DNA of 64,000 bases from Siccirubricoccus deserti (GCF_014283215.1 NZ_JACOMF010000003.1:186001-250000); one strand, 5' to 3'. Shown: positions 53,297 to 62,223, counted from the stretch's first letter. The notes: generated from the sequence alone by a model not told the origin. Made by a program: numbers and translations.

Positions 53297-53631
53297 GGCG
53301 CGTCCCCATCGGCATGGGTCCGGTCGCGCACCCGCAAGGGGGGCGCGCCGAGCCGCTTCACCTCCTCGATCTTCTCCTCGATGCGCAGCAGCTGCTGCGA
53401 CAGGCGGCGATCCACGTCGCGAATCAGGGAGAGCGGCACGTAGCTGCGCGCCACCTCCAGCTTGAACTCGGCCAGTTCGTCGCGGGCGCGGCCGACCACC
53501 TCATTCTCACGCTGGTCGCTGCGGTCGATGCGCTCCTGCATGTCGCGCCGCAGGCCATGGAGCATGTAGAACAGCGCGGCGACGATGGGAGCTTCCACCG
53601 CGCTGATCCACCAGGTCGCTTCAATCTGCAT
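53293..53631 (-). CDS. small membrane/coiled-coil phage protein, holin or spanin candidate
   Basis: 112 aa. A single hydrophobic segment (WWISAVEAPIVAALFYMLHGL, residues about 6-26) is followed by a long charged coiled coil (RRDMQERIDRSDQRENEVVGRARDELAEFKLEVARSYV; DVDRRLSQQLLRIEEKIEEVKRL). The layout of one membrane helix and a coiled coil suits an XhlA-like or i-spanin protein. The 4-nt overlap with the endolysin supports a lysis role; I cannot assign it further. Confidence 0.65.
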   Translation of the reverse strand: MQIEATWWISAVEAPIVAALFYMLHGLRRDMQERIDRSDQRENEVVGRARDELAEFKLEVARSYVPLSLIRDVDRRLSQQLLRIEEKIEEVKRLGAPPLRVRDRTHADGDAP

Positions 53632-53735
53632 GGGGCTCCTCGCTGCCTCCTTGAAGGGGTAGGTGCACCGGCCCACCCTCCTGGCCGCGCGCCAGACGTG
53701 CCGGGCGTGAATCAGGCGAAGCAGGACGGGGGACG

Positions 53736-53966
53736 ATGTCCGTGGATGGATGGAATGAGCCCTATCTCGAGACCTGCTGCCGGGCCGCGCTGCACCGGCT
53801 GATGCTGGTCGGCGCGGTGGGACGGCCGGAGGGGCTCAAGGACGGACCCTGCCTGCTCCGGCTGCAGGGCATGGGGCTGGCGGCGCAGCGCCCCGACGGC
53901 CGCTTTCTGGCGACCGCCGAGGGCACCGCCCGCCATGCCAGCGAGATCCTGCGGCGCACCGGCTGA
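53736..53966 (+). CDS. hypothetical 76-aa protein on the opposite strand
   Basis: Reads MSVDGWNEPYLETCCRAALHRLMLVGAVGRPEGLKDGPCLLRLQGMGLAAQRPDGRFLATAEGTARHASEILRR in parts consistent with a small helix-turn-helix or winged-helix-like protein (GMGLAAQRPDGRFLATAEG resembles a wing). GGGGA precedes the ATG at a suitable distance. It is the only plus-strand gene in the phage block, between the lysis candidate and large terminase, so it could be a small regulator. The family is not recognised. Confidence 0.5.
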   Translation: MSVDGWNEPYLETCCRAALHRLMLVGAVGRPEGLKDGPCLLRLQGMGLAAQRPDGRFLATAEGTARHASEILRRTG

Positions 53967-53971
53967 GCCGA

Positions 53972-55420
53972 TCAGCCCACCCCGCGCCAGGACGGCCCGC
54001 GCGCGGTCGGGACCGCCACGGGCAGCCGTACCGGCTCGGCCAGCAGGCAGCCGGCCAGCGCGTCCAGCGCATCGTCGCGGCTGCCCGGCGCATCGGGCCG
54101 CCAGCCGGCCATCTCCGCCGGGAAGGGCGTGCGGAAGACCGCCTCGTGCGCATGCAGCCGGCGGGCCGCCAGCGCCGGTTCCAGCGCCGAGAGAATGCGC
54201 TCGGCCTTGCCCCGGCGGCTGGCGTGCTCGATGACGCTGCAGGACGCCCCGGCCCGCGCCAGCTCCCGCCGCAGCAGCGCCGGCAGGAAGCGGCCAAGGC
54301 CGTTGGTCTCGACCCGCACCACCGGCAGCAGCAGCTCCCGCGCCAGTGCCGCCACGCTGCGGCATTGCTGGGTCGCGGGATCCACCTGGCCGTCCGGTTC
54401 ATGGGTCAGCCAGGCGATGCGGTGCAGGTAGTGGTTGCCCTCGCCATCCGCATAGGTGGCGGCGAGCACCGAGCCATCCCCGCCGGCACCCTTGCCGGGC
54501 GGCCGGCCGAAGGCCGGGTCCCAGAAGCCGCCGCCCGAGACCAGCCGCCGGCCGAGCAGCGAAAGCTGCGCCCTGCCGCTGGCCTCGCGGAACGCCGGCT
54601 CCTCGGCGTAGCGGATGATCAGCGCCGGATCGAGCCGCAGCGCTTCCTCCGCCACCGCCTGCAGCAGCATCTGCCGGGCGAAGCGCAGCGGGCCGACGCG
54701 GCTGCGCAGCGCCTCGATCATCGCGCCGTCGAAGCGCTCCGGCCAGGCGCTGTTGCCGCCGGCATCCAGCAGCGGCACGGTCAGGCGGTGGTAGCCGCCG
54801 AGGAAGGCCTCGCCGCGCGACGGGTGGAGGTAGAGCGTCTCGGTGCAATGCGGCGTGCCGACGAACAGGATGGTGCCGCCCGGCACCAGCACGAATTCGA
54901 TCTCGGCCAGCCTTGCCCGCAGCTCCTCCCGCTTGCCGGGCGTGTCGCAGTTGCCGGCGACCTCGACATCGTCGCAGATGATGATGTCGGCGCGGGTGCC
55001 GGTGATGTTGCCGCCGAGCCCCTGCGCCAGCATCGACGGGTCGCGCAGCACGGCGTCGCGGGCGACGGTGAAGCGGTCCATCGCCCAGGCTTCGGCGGCA
55101 TCCGGCAGAAGCTGCTGGCACAGCGGATGCCGTTCCAGGATGCGGCGGACCTGGGCGACCATCTTGGTGGCCAGGGCCTGGTCGGCCGCCAGCACCAGAA
55201 TCCGGGTATCCGGCGCCCGCAGCAGCCGCCAGGCGCAGAACAGCCCGACCAGGGTCGATTTGCCGCAGCCGCGGAAGGCCATCAGCAGCAGCCGCCGGTC
55301 GCCGCCGTCCCAGCGCGCCTGAAGCCAGCGGGCGATGCGGCGGTGCGGGGCTGGCGTGCCCTGGTTCTGCTGGGTGTTCCAGATCCAGACGAATTCGATG
55401 AGGTCAGGGTGAAGGTCCAT
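53972..55420 (-). CDS. terL: phage terminase large subunit (TerL)
   Basis: 482 aa DNA-packaging motor. The ATPase domain has a Walker A variant FRGCGKST (49-56), Walker B IIICDD (146-151) and coupling motif LFVGTPH. The C-terminal RNase H-like nuclease domain has DPAFG (near residue 310), VETNGLG and SRDDALDALAG (near 448-458) for the metal-binding aspartates. The pattern is closest to T7/podovirus-type TerL. It overlaps the small-terminase gene by 17 nt. All key residues are intact, which argues against simple decay of packaging. Confidence 0.92.
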   Translation of the reverse strand: MDLHPDLIEFVWIWNTQQNQGTPAPHRRIARWLQARWDGGDRRLLLMAFRGCGKSTLVGLFCAWRLLRAPDTRILVLAADQALATKMVAQVRRILERHPLCQQLLPDAAEAWAMDRFTVARDAVLRDPSMLAQGLGGNITGTRADIIICDDVEVAGNCDTPGKREELRARLAEIEFVLVPGGTILFVGTPHCTETLYLHPSRGEAFLGGYHRLTVPLLDAGGNSAWPERFDGAMIEALRSRVGPLRFARQMLLQAVAEEALRLDPALIIRYAEEPAFREASGRAQLSLLGRRLVSGGGFWDPAFGRPPGKGAGGDGSVLAATYADGEGNHYLHRIAWLTHEPDGQVDPATQQCRSVAALARELLLPVVRVETNGLGRFLPALLRRELARAGASCSVIEHASRRGKAERILSALEPALAARRLHAHEAVFRTPFPAEMAGWRPDAPGSRDDALDALAGCLLAEPVRLPVAVPTARGPSWRGVG

Positions 55421-55724
55421 CGCCCTCCGTGGCCTCCTTTGCTTCGATCGGCGATGCCGCGGGGATGACCCGGCGGGTGTCGAGCAGCAGCGCCTGGCCG
55501 TTTCGGCCGGTGTCCTCCTCCGGTTTCTCGCCAGTCAGCTTGAGCAGCTGTTCGAGATGCGCGAGCGCGGATCTGGCGGCGGCGTGGCGTGCGCCGAATT
55601 CCTTCGCCTCCTCCGGCGCGGCCGTCGCATCGGCCTGGCGCAGGAAGCCCCGGTATTCCGCCAGCACCTGACCGACCGCCGCGGCGAGCCCGTGGGCGAC
55701 CGCGGAGCCTCGCCGGCGCTTCAA
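55404..55724 (-). CDS. putative small terminase subunit
   Basis: 106 aa, helical, basic N-terminus, acidic end. There is no confident domain match by eye. The position directly upstream of TerL with a 17-nt overlap, the size, and its helical central part (AAAVGQVLAEYRGFLRQADATAAPEEAKEFGARHAAARSALAHLEQLLKLTGEK) fit a T7 gp18-like DNA-recognition subunit. The start overlaps the tailspike stop by 4 nt. Confidence 0.65.
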   Translation of the reverse strand: MKRRRGSAVAHGLAAAVGQVLAEYRGFLRQADATAAPEEAKEFGARHAAARSALAHLEQLLKLTGEKPEEDTGRNGQALLLDTRRVIPAASPIEAKEATEGDGPSP

Positions 55725-58003
55725 GACTTCACCACCCTTGCCCGGACGATGCCGGGGTTCAGGTCGATGGGCTGGGTGCTGCGGTTCCAGGCGGTGACGG
55801 AGACGATATCCGCCGCGGCGACCTGCGCCAGGAACACCATGCCGGAGGTGGCGAGGCTGAAGCTCGCCGCGGCGAAATCCCCGGGCCTCGCGCCGACCAG
55901 CGGCACATTGACCTGGGCCGAGGCGCCGGCCGCGACCGAGGGCGCATCCCAGGCCACTTCGGCGCTCAGCTCCCGCCGGCCGAAGGGCAGGTCGGGCAGG
56001 CCCCAGAGCGCGGCCGGCGCATGCGCCGGATCGCAGGCGAGGCGCAGCGCACGCACTTCATAGTCGGTGCCGATGCGGGCGACGCCGATGATGGCATAGG
56101 CCACCGCATCGGCCAGCCGCACCACCTGCAGCCGGGTCAGGTCGGCATCCTTCAGATCGGCCGAGCCCTGCCACCAGCGCGGCGCCGCCGACCATTGCAT
56201 CGACATGCCGGAGGCCCGCACCAGCTCGCCGCCCGCATTGGTCAGCAGGTTCATCGACGCGTCGAAGCATTGGACGACGAGGCGCGGGTCGTCGGCGTCG
56301 ACCGCCAGCGCGAATTCCTTGCAGACCCGGGCATCCACGACGAAGCCGATGCCGCGGCCGCCGGTGAGCAGCAGGCCACGGTCGGTCAAGGTGTAATCCT
56401 CAAGCGCCGGGAAGGCGAAATGCGCCAGATGCGTCGGCGTGCCGGAGACATTGGTGGACAGGCAGGCCAGCCGGTCGAAGCCGATTTCGGTCTTGCTCCA
56501 ATGGAAGGCGGCGGCGCGCAGGTTGGGCACCGCGACGATCTCGCGGGTCGCTGCGCGATGGCCGGCGGCCTGGTGCAGCGCCCGCACCACCGAGCCGACG
56601 CGGGTCGCCGTGCCGGTGTAGTCGATGCCGACGGCATAGCCCTGGCTTGCCCAGGCCACCTCATAGACATGGTCCTGCGCTGCGCCGGTATGCCGGGCAA
56701 CGTAGTCCGAGCATCCTTCCATGCGCATCGCACTGACGATGATCGAGCGGCTGCTGACCTCGCTCAGGAAGGGAATGCCGCTGATCGGCCGGTTGCGGGC
56801 CTGGAGCTCGAAGGCCGGGCCGTAGAAGACATGCCGGTTGTGCGCGACATAGGCGCCGGGCGCGGCGGAGAGGCGGATGCCGTAGCGATCCTTGTCGGTG
56901 TTCACCGTGCTGCCTGCGGCGAAATGACCGCCATGATAGCGGACCGAGGTGTTCCAGCCGGTGGCGGTGGCGGTGTGGATGTCGAGGCCGATGGCGTTGT
57001 TGACGATGCGGCCGAGGATGACGGTCGAATCCTCGAAGCCACGGCCATCGCCCAGCGTCCGCAGCCCGATGGTGAAGCCTTCCACCTGCCGCAGCTCGAC
57101 CAGCGAGGAATCCTGGTTGCGGATGACGATGCCGATGTCGGACTCGTCCAGCCAGTCGGAGAGGGTGGCGCGCAACACCCGAAGGCCCTGGTACAGCTTC
57201 ACCGCATTGCGGGTGGTGCCGCCGTCGCCAAGGGTCAGCGCCGCGACGCCGCCGGCGCCGGCGTAGAGGATGGCGCCGCGCATCGTCAGCCCGGCCGCGG
57301 CGCCCGGCAGCACCAGCGGCAGGGTGGTGCGGAAGCTGCCCTCGCCGATCTCGAGGTGCTTGCCGCTGGCGGCGGCGGCGTTCATCGCCGTCTGCAAGGC
57401 CGTGGTGTCGTCCGTCACGCCGTCGCCGGTGGCACCGAAGTCCCGCGCCGAGAGACGTTCCGCCATCTTGTCCTCGACCGTGCGCGGCACCGCGCCGGGA
57501 AAGGGCAGGCTGATCGTGCCCTCGCCGCGATCAAAGACGGTGATGTCGCCGATACTGTCGAAGCCCAGCAGCTTGTTGGTGCGGGCGCCGCGCAGCGGCA
57601 GGGTGGTCGAGCCGCCGAGCTCCGAGGGGTCGAGACGCAGCGCGCTGCCGATCTCCTCCTTCACCTCCTGCAGCGCGGCGACCTGGTAGTCCAGCTCGTC
57701 GTTCAAGGTGCGAGCGCGGAGGATGCCGTTTTCCTGGAAGTCGGTGGTGCGGGCGACCACCAGGTTGCGGCGCAGCGTCACCCGGATGCCGCTGGCCGGC
57801 GGCTGCAGGAATTCGACGCTGCCGCCGCTGCTCTGGCCGGCGCCGGAGACAAGATAGCCGGAGGCCTGGAGCAGCCCGTCCAGCCGGACCTCAAGGTCGG
57901 TCTCGGTGAAGATCGGGAAGGGATAGGTGAAGCTGATCTGGACGCCGTCGGCCAGGTACTGCACGCGCGGCGCGACGTCGCCGATCCTGATGTGCTCGTC
58001 CAT
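55721..58003 (-). CDS. phage tailspike: T7 fibre-type head plus right-handed beta-helix
   Basis: 760 aa. Residues 1-130 resemble the T7 tail-fibre attachment domain (VQYLADGVQISFTYPFPIFTETDLEVRLDG; RNLVVARTTDFQENGILRARTLNDELDYQVAALQEV). From about 187, ARDFGATGDGVTDDTTALQTAMNAAAASGKHLEIGEG is the pectate-lyase-superfamily entry of a beta-helix, and the rest is beta-strand-rich. It probably binds or degrades a surface glycan of the host. The stop overlaps the small-terminase start by 4 nt. Upstream, instead of the expected internal-core genes, lies an 82-bp gap with 23-bp repeats. Confidence 0.9.
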   Translation of the reverse strand: MDEHIRIGDVAPRVQYLADGVQISFTYPFPIFTETDLEVRLDGLLQASGYLVSGAGQSSGGSVEFLQPPASGIRVTLRRNLVVARTTDFQENGILRARTLNDELDYQVAALQEVKEEIGSALRLDPSELGGSTTLPLRGARTNKLLGFDSIGDITVFDRGEGTISLPFPGAVPRTVEDKMAERLSARDFGATGDGVTDDTTALQTAMNAAAASGKHLEIGEGSFRTTLPLVLPGAAAGLTMRGAILYAGAGGVAALTLGDGGTTRNAVKLYQGLRVLRATLSDWLDESDIGIVIRNQDSSLVELRQVEGFTIGLRTLGDGRGFEDSTVILGRIVNNAIGLDIHTATATGWNTSVRYHGGHFAAGSTVNTDKDRYGIRLSAAPGAYVAHNRHVFYGPAFELQARNRPISGIPFLSEVSSRSIIVSAMRMEGCSDYVARHTGAAQDHVYEVAWASQGYAVGIDYTGTATRVGSVVRALHQAAGHRAATREIVAVPNLRAAAFHWSKTEIGFDRLACLSTNVSGTPTHLAHFAFPALEDYTLTDRGLLLTGGRGIGFVVDARVCKEFALAVDADDPRLVVQCFDASMNLLTNAGGELVRASGMSMQWSAAPRWWQGSADLKDADLTRLQVVRLADAVAYAIIGVARIGTDYEVRALRLACDPAHAPAALWGLPDLPFGRRELSAEVAWDAPSVAAGASAQVNVPLVGARPGDFAAASFSLATSGMVFLAQVAAADIVSVTAWNRSTQPIDLNPGIVRARVVKS

Positions 58004-58033
58004 GAGGGGCTCCGATGCGTGTCGCGCAGCAGC

Positions 58034-58102
58034 GCGCGGTGAAATCGCGCGACGGTGCGCGGTGAATTCATGCGGCGGCGCGCGGTCAATCCAGCAGGCT
58101 GC
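58034..58102. repeat. three direct repeats with 23-bp period
   Basis: GCGCGGT starts at 58034, 58057 and 58080, exactly 23 bp apart; each is followed by GAAAT, GAATT or CAATC. The third unit runs into the end of the gp14-like gene. The repeats fill the gap where T7-like phages carry gp15/gp16. They may be a deletion scar, a ribosome-spacing artefact, or a binding site. Confidence 0.6.
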
Positions 58103-58526
58103 GGGCGGCGAGGCCGAAGGTGCGGCCGCTTTGCAGCAGGGTGGTGACGGTGCCGTCGGGGCTCAGCAGGCTGCTGCGGCCCTGCGCCAGCCGGGCCCGG
58201 TAGGCCGCATCATCGGCGCCCTGGGCCGCTGCGGCATCCTGGCGCAGGCCCGAGGTGACCGCGGCGCCTGAACCATCGTCCGGTTGCAACCCGCCGGCGG
58301 CGAGGCGGGCGCGGGTGGCGGCCAGGGTGCGCGCCAGGGCCTGCTGCCGCTGCCGCATCTGCTCCTCCTGCTGCACCCGCAGCGCGTCCTGCCGCGCCGC
58401 CTCCTGCGCCTGGCTGACCTGCGCCTGGGCGCGGCTTGCGGAGTGCTGCGCCTGGACCTGGCGGACGGTGCCGTAGACGGAGGCGCCCGTCCCGACCAGG
58501 GTGGCGAGCGAGGCGAGTGCGGCCAT
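58086..58526 (-). CDS. gp14-like small internal virion protein
   Basis: 146 aa. A short hydrophobic N-terminus (ALASLATLVGTGASVYGTV) is followed by a long glutamine/arginine-rich helix (QVQAQHSASRAQAQVSQAQEAARQDALRVQQEEQMRQRQQALARTLAATRARLAAGGLQPDDGSGAAV) and a short tail. This layout, and LAATRARLAAGGLQPDDGSGAA, match small internal virion proteins downstream of tail tubular B in T7-like phages. It overlaps the tail tubular B stop by one base. Confidence 0.72.
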   Translation of the reverse strand: MAALASLATLVGTGASVYGTVRQVQAQHSASRAQAQVSQAQEAARQDALRVQQEEQMRQRQQALARTLAATRARLAAGGLQPDDGSGAAVTSGLRQDAAAAQGADDAAYRARLAQGRSSLLSPDGTVTTLLQSGRTFGLAARSLLD

Positions 58527-60406
58527 CAGTCGGTGATCCTCGTCTCAGTGGTGACGGAAAGCAGGGTCATGGGCAGCGGCGTATCGTCCGCGATGCGCCA
58601 GAGCGGCTTCATCGCATCGCGCTGCCAGCCGATGGCGCGCAGCCGGACATCGCCGGTGAAGCGCTGCGGCGCCGCGTCGAGCAGCGGCGTGCCGAGCCGG
58701 CGGAAGGCGACCGGCGCGCTGCCGCGGCCGAGGTCGACCGACAGCGCCGCCGTCTCCAGCAGCCGGAAGGTGACCGAGACGAGCCGCAGCGGCGCGGCGC
58801 GGGTGCCGACGGCCGAGGCGAGATCCGGCGGCAGCGGCTCGATCACATGACGGAAGCCGAGGCCGGCCTGCAGGGTCAGCGCCGGCGGGTCGAGCGCCAC
58901 GGCGCCGCCGGCGACGATCGCACCCGCGCGGGGCGCGCCATCGGCCACGAGGCCGATGCTGCGGCCATCCAGATGGTCGAGGCCGGACCAAAGCGCCCGC
59001 GGCGTGGTGGCGCTGCCGGTCAGTGCGGCATCCAGCGCCACCGCGTCGTCGAAGCGCTCCAGCCGCGGCGTGCCGCCGCGTTCCACCACAGCCCAGACCG
59101 CACCCTCGATCTCGGCGAGAGCGCGGAAGGCGCCATCGGTTTCCTGTCGCGTCCAGGCGGTGACCTGCTCGGCGCGGTAGAGCGTCAGCGTCGCCAGCGC
59201 GCCATCGGCCATGGCGACATGCAGCAGCCGCCTTGTCTGGTCGTAGCAGAGCGCTACCGGGTCGCGGACCAGGTGCTGCGCCGCCAGCGCCAGGTCATTC
59301 GCCTGGTAGAGCTGCTGCAGATCGGTGTAGGCGAATTCGAAGACGCCCCTGCCGCTGCGCGAGACGAAGATGGTCGCGCCATCGACATCCACCGGCGGCA
59401 GCATGCGCGCGACCGGCGAGCCGACCCTTGTCTGGCGATTCAGCTGGATGCTGGCCGGGGTCAGCGGCGCGCCGCTCACCATCCACTCCGCGCCGGAGGT
59501 GAAGACCTGCAGATGCAGGCCGGAGAAGACGGCGCGGATCGCATTCACCTGGTCGGAGACCAGGCCAAATGCGATTCCCTGGTCGTCCAGGCCGGTGCCG
59601 GTATCGAAGTTGAACAGGTCGCCTGATTGCGACAGCCACAGCCGGTTCGGCAGATCGCGTGAGCCGCCGATGACCAGCCGGTCCTGGTGGAAGCAGAGGC
59701 AGACCGGCCAGCCGCGCACCGGGGAGAAGGCGGCCTCGTCCCAATCCGCCGTCGCGGCGGTCCCCGCCAGCGCTTCTTCCACCGTCGCACTCGCCTGGGT
59801 GGCGGAGGCGACGGCGGTGAGGCGCAGCCGCTTGCCGCCGATGCGGAAGCGGGTGCCGACATGGCCGGGCTGGAATGCGGCGGTCGAGGCTGTCAGGCCG
59901 ATGCTCCCGGCGGTGGCGGAGGGCGTCAGCGTGACGGCGCCATCGGCGAAACGGTGGAAGGGCTCGTAGAAGAAGGCCCAGGGCGCGATGCTCCAACTCG
60001 TGTGGCTGGTGCGGGTGATCCGCTGCGGCACCATTTCCGGATGGCAGATCAGCAGCGTGTCGGCGCTCTGGGTGAAGGCGAGCTGCGGCAGCATCGCCGC
60101 CGTCCAGGCGCCAGCGACCTGCGCCACCTGCGCATCGCCGACGAAGACCTGCAGCTGCCCCGCGGTCAGCACCAGCAGGTAGGTCTGCTCGGTGTTGAAT
60201 TCGAAGGCGATCAGCCGTGCGGCGCCGGGCAGCAGGGCGACATGGCGCAGCCCGGGGCGGCGGGTGACGCCGCCGGTCGGCTGGATGAAGACGTTGCGCA
60301 GCATCCGGGCGCCATTGGCCCAGGCCCGCAGATCCGGGCGGCCGAGCAGCTCCGGCGCCACCTCGCCGGCAGTGAAGCTGGTCTTGAGGGTGCGGGACTG
60401 GGCCAT
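58526..60406 (-). CDS. tail tubular protein B, gp12-like nozzle
   Basis: 626 aa. TSFTAGEVAPELLGRPDLRAWANGARMLRNVFIQPTGGVTRRPGLRHVALLP is the standard N-terminus of phage stabilisation/nozzle proteins, and RGWPVCLCFHQDRLVIGGSRDLPNRLWLSQSGDLFNF is the central signature of the family. It forms the tip of the short tail. Two bases separate it from the tail tubular A gene. Confidence 0.9.
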   Translation of the reverse strand: MAQSRTLKTSFTAGEVAPELLGRPDLRAWANGARMLRNVFIQPTGGVTRRPGLRHVALLPGAARLIAFEFNTEQTYLLVLTAGQLQVFVGDAQVAQVAGAWTAAMLPQLAFTQSADTLLICHPEMVPQRITRTSHTSWSIAPWAFFYEPFHRFADGAVTLTPSATAGSIGLTASTAAFQPGHVGTRFRIGGKRLRLTAVASATQASATVEEALAGTAATADWDEAAFSPVRGWPVCLCFHQDRLVIGGSRDLPNRLWLSQSGDLFNFDTGTGLDDQGIAFGLVSDQVNAIRAVFSGLHLQVFTSGAEWMVSGAPLTPASIQLNRQTRVGSPVARMLPPVDVDGATIFVSRSGRGVFEFAYTDLQQLYQANDLALAAQHLVRDPVALCYDQTRRLLHVAMADGALATLTLYRAEQVTAWTRQETDGAFRALAEIEGAVWAVVERGGTPRLERFDDAVALDAALTGSATTPRALWSGLDHLDGRSIGLVADGAPRAGAIVAGGAVALDPPALTLQAGLGFRHVIEPLPPDLASAVGTRAAPLRLVSVTFRLLETAALSVDLGRGSAPVAFRRLGTPLLDAAPQRFTGDVRLRAIGWQRDAMKPLWRIADDTPLPMTLLSVTTETRITD

Positions 60407-60408
60407 GC

Positions 60409-60978
60409 TCAGCCTCTCGCGCTCAGCAGCGGGAAATCCTCGATTGCCCGCGGGGTGGCCTGCTGGCTGTCGGCCAGACGCGCGGCGCGCAGGTCGTTCT
60501 CGGCCTGGGCGAACAGCAGCTGGGTGCGGGACGTGTTCTCGGTCAGCGGGATGCAGAACTCGGCGGCGAGGCGCGTCGCCAGCGCCGCTGCGAAGAACGG
60601 CGGAAAGGCGCTCTCGGCCGGACGGAAGATGTAGGAGAGCGTGACCTGCGCCGCGCTGCAGTGCAGCCGGTCCTCAAGGATGCGGTAGACCAGGCCGCGC
60701 CCGGCGCCCGGGCTGCCGGCCGACAGGGCGCGGAGGAAATCCGCCGGCAGCTGGAAGGCGTGGTCGAAATCCGCCGCCGGTCGGGCCGAGAGGCGCGGCA
60801 GGCTGGCCTGCGCCGTGGCGAAGCTCCAGGGATGCAGCGAGAGCAGCGCGTCGCGCATCGCCGGATAGAGGTTGGCCGCGACCTCGGCCTCGGCGGTGCC
60901 TTCGTCGAGCGAGGCAATCGGCTGGGCGCCGATCTTCAGCAACGCGCGCGAGCAGAGCGCGAGGGCGGAGAGGGCCAT
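60409..60978 (-). CDS. tail tubular protein A, gp11-like gatekeeper
   Basis: 189 aa. MALSALALCSRALLKIGAQPIASLDEGTAEAEVAANLYPAMRDALLSLHPWSFATAQASLPRLS is typical of gp11-type adaptor/gatekeeper proteins (short helices ending in LYPxxRDxLLxxHPWxFA). It joins the portal ring to the nozzle. I start at 60978, with GGAG in the upstream region; an extension of 22 residues upstream looks non-coding. Confidence 0.88.
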   Translation of the reverse strand: MALSALALCSRALLKIGAQPIASLDEGTAEAEVAANLYPAMRDALLSLHPWSFATAQASLPRLSARPAADFDHAFQLPADFLRALSAGSPGAGRGLVYRILEDRLHCSAAQVTLSYIFRPAESAFPPFFAAALATRLAAEFCIPLTENTSRTQLLFAQAENDLRAARLADSQQATPRAIEDFPLLSARG

Positions 60979-61009
60979 GGGGGGCTCCGGACTGGGAAGG
61001 GAAACAGGC

Positions 61010-61036
61010 GCACCCCCACCCGGCGGGCGGGGGTGC
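61010..61036 (-). terminator. stem-loop after the capsid gene
   Basis: GCACCCCC (61010-61017) pairs with GGGGGTGC (61029-61036). It lies between the capsid stop (61099) and tail tubular A start (60978), the place where T7 has its major late terminator. On the minus strand it is followed by a pyrimidine stretch CTGTTTCCCTTCC rather than a clean T tract, so efficiency is doubtful. Confidence 0.45.
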
Positions 61037-61098
61037 CGGCGCACGCGCGGCGGCGGCGCGCGTCAGTGCGGCGCCGGGCCTTTGCGCGTATCCGTGGA

Positions 61099-61932
61099 CT
61101 ATTCCTTCGCGCGCATCCGCACGACGCCGGCGTTGTCCACCAGCACGGCGCCCTGGCTCATCATGGTGTTGACGAAATGCGCGGCACGGTCGCCGTGCCA
61201 GGTCACGTCGGTGGTGATCTCCGCCGCCGCGGCATGGCCGATGGCCGTCCTGTGATAGAAGTAGCAGTAGCGCAGCGCGCCGTTCCTGGTCAGGCCGCTG
61301 TGCGGGATCCAGAGCGCGCCGAGCCAGCGCTTCGCCTGGGTGCCCTTCCACGGCAGCTCGTCGTTGCCGATGTACTGGGCATTGGCGAATTCCTGGATGG
61401 CCAGCAGCTCGCTCCACTGCTTCCAGCCGACCACCGCGAAGCGGTTGCCGTCATCCGGCACATCGGCGTCGCCGAGCGCCTGGAAGGCCAGCAGCACCTT
61501 GGCGCGGGTCAGCCCGTCGTTGTCGGTCTCGCCGCTGTTGGTGCCGGTCGCCTCATTCGTCGCGCTGTCGAGGGCGGCGATGATCAGCTCGTCGGTCTTG
61601 CGGCCGAGCGCGTAGGCTCCGGCATTCGCCGCCACCGCACGCTCGTCGATGTTGGTCTTCAGCTCGTCCATGCGGTCGACCCAGTCGCCGGCGTAGTAGT
61701 CCTGCAGCAGGCACTCGACAGTGGTGTGGTCGATGTTCATCACCGGCACCACGCCGTTGCGCGCCTTGGCCGCCGCGGTGCCCTTGCCGACCTTCTGGAA
61801 GACGGTGGAGGCGCCGCGCACCTCGGTCTTGCTGCGCACCGTCGGGCGCAGCTTGCTGCCCTGGCGCTGGTAGGCCTCCTGCACTTCGGCTTCGTACTGC
61901 TTGATGAAAGCCTGGTCGATGGAAGCGGACAT
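61099..61932 (-). CDS. major capsid protein (podovirus type)
   Basis: 277 aa. The N-terminal helix region is SIDQAFIKQYEAEVQEAYQRQGSKLRPTVR, then TVFQKVGKGTAAAKARNGVVPVMNIDHTTVECLLQDYYAGDWVDRMDELKTN, a pattern shared by T7-like capsid proteins (phage capsid, HK97 fold), ending in QGAVLVDNAGVVRMRAKE. A good ribosome site (GGAAGGA) precedes the ATG. It is separated from scaffold by a 291-bp leader with strong hairpins, suggesting its own expression control, as expected for the most abundant virion protein. Confidence 0.87.
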   Translation of the reverse strand: MSASIDQAFIKQYEAEVQEAYQRQGSKLRPTVRSKTEVRGASTVFQKVGKGTAAAKARNGVVPVMNIDHTTVECLLQDYYAGDWVDRMDELKTNIDERAVAANAGAYALGRKTDELIIAALDSATNEATGTNSGETDNDGLTRAKVLLAFQALGDADVPDDGNRFAVVGWKQWSELLAIQEFANAQYIGNDELPWKGTQAKRWLGALWIPHSGLTRNGALRYCYFYHRTAIGHAAAAEITTDVTWHGDRAAHFVNTMMSQGAVLVDNAGVVRMRAKE

Positions 61933-62223
61933 GCGTCCTTCCTTTCAGGATCGGGTTGCAGGCGGCGCGCCGTCGCGGTTGGCCGCGGTGCGCGGACCGC
62001 GACGGCGACGCGGGGCCACGGCCCCATCCGGGGTTGGTCGTGGCCGCAAGGGGTGGGGGCGGGCGATGCGGCATCGGCCGGAAGGCCGGGCACCAGCCCG
62101 CCCCCCGGGCGCCACGCGGCAGGGCCGCGGGCGCCCATGCGGCGGGGCGAGCGCGTGCGGGGGGGACCACGCGCTCAAGCCCCGCCGGGTCGTCGCAACC
62201 GGCCGCCGGGCGGCCGGTTGGCT
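61933..62223 (-). promoter_or_regulatory. 291-bp capsid leader region
   Basis: Very GC-rich and non-coding. It contains the inverted repeat GCCGTCGCGGT/ACCGCGACGGC (61969-61979 with 61996-62006), and a near-perfect hairpin next to the scaffold stop (separate entry). No promoter sequence is recognisable. By position it is a leader or processing/terminator region for separate capsid expression. Confidence 0.5.
62196..62220 (-). terminator. perfect hairpin after the scaffold gene
   Basis: CAACCGGCCGCC (62196-62207) and GGCGGCCGGTTG (62209-62220) are exact complements around a single G, three bases past the scaffold stop on the minus strand. There is no T run, so it may be a partial terminator or an RNA-processing site. 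Confidence 0.5.
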
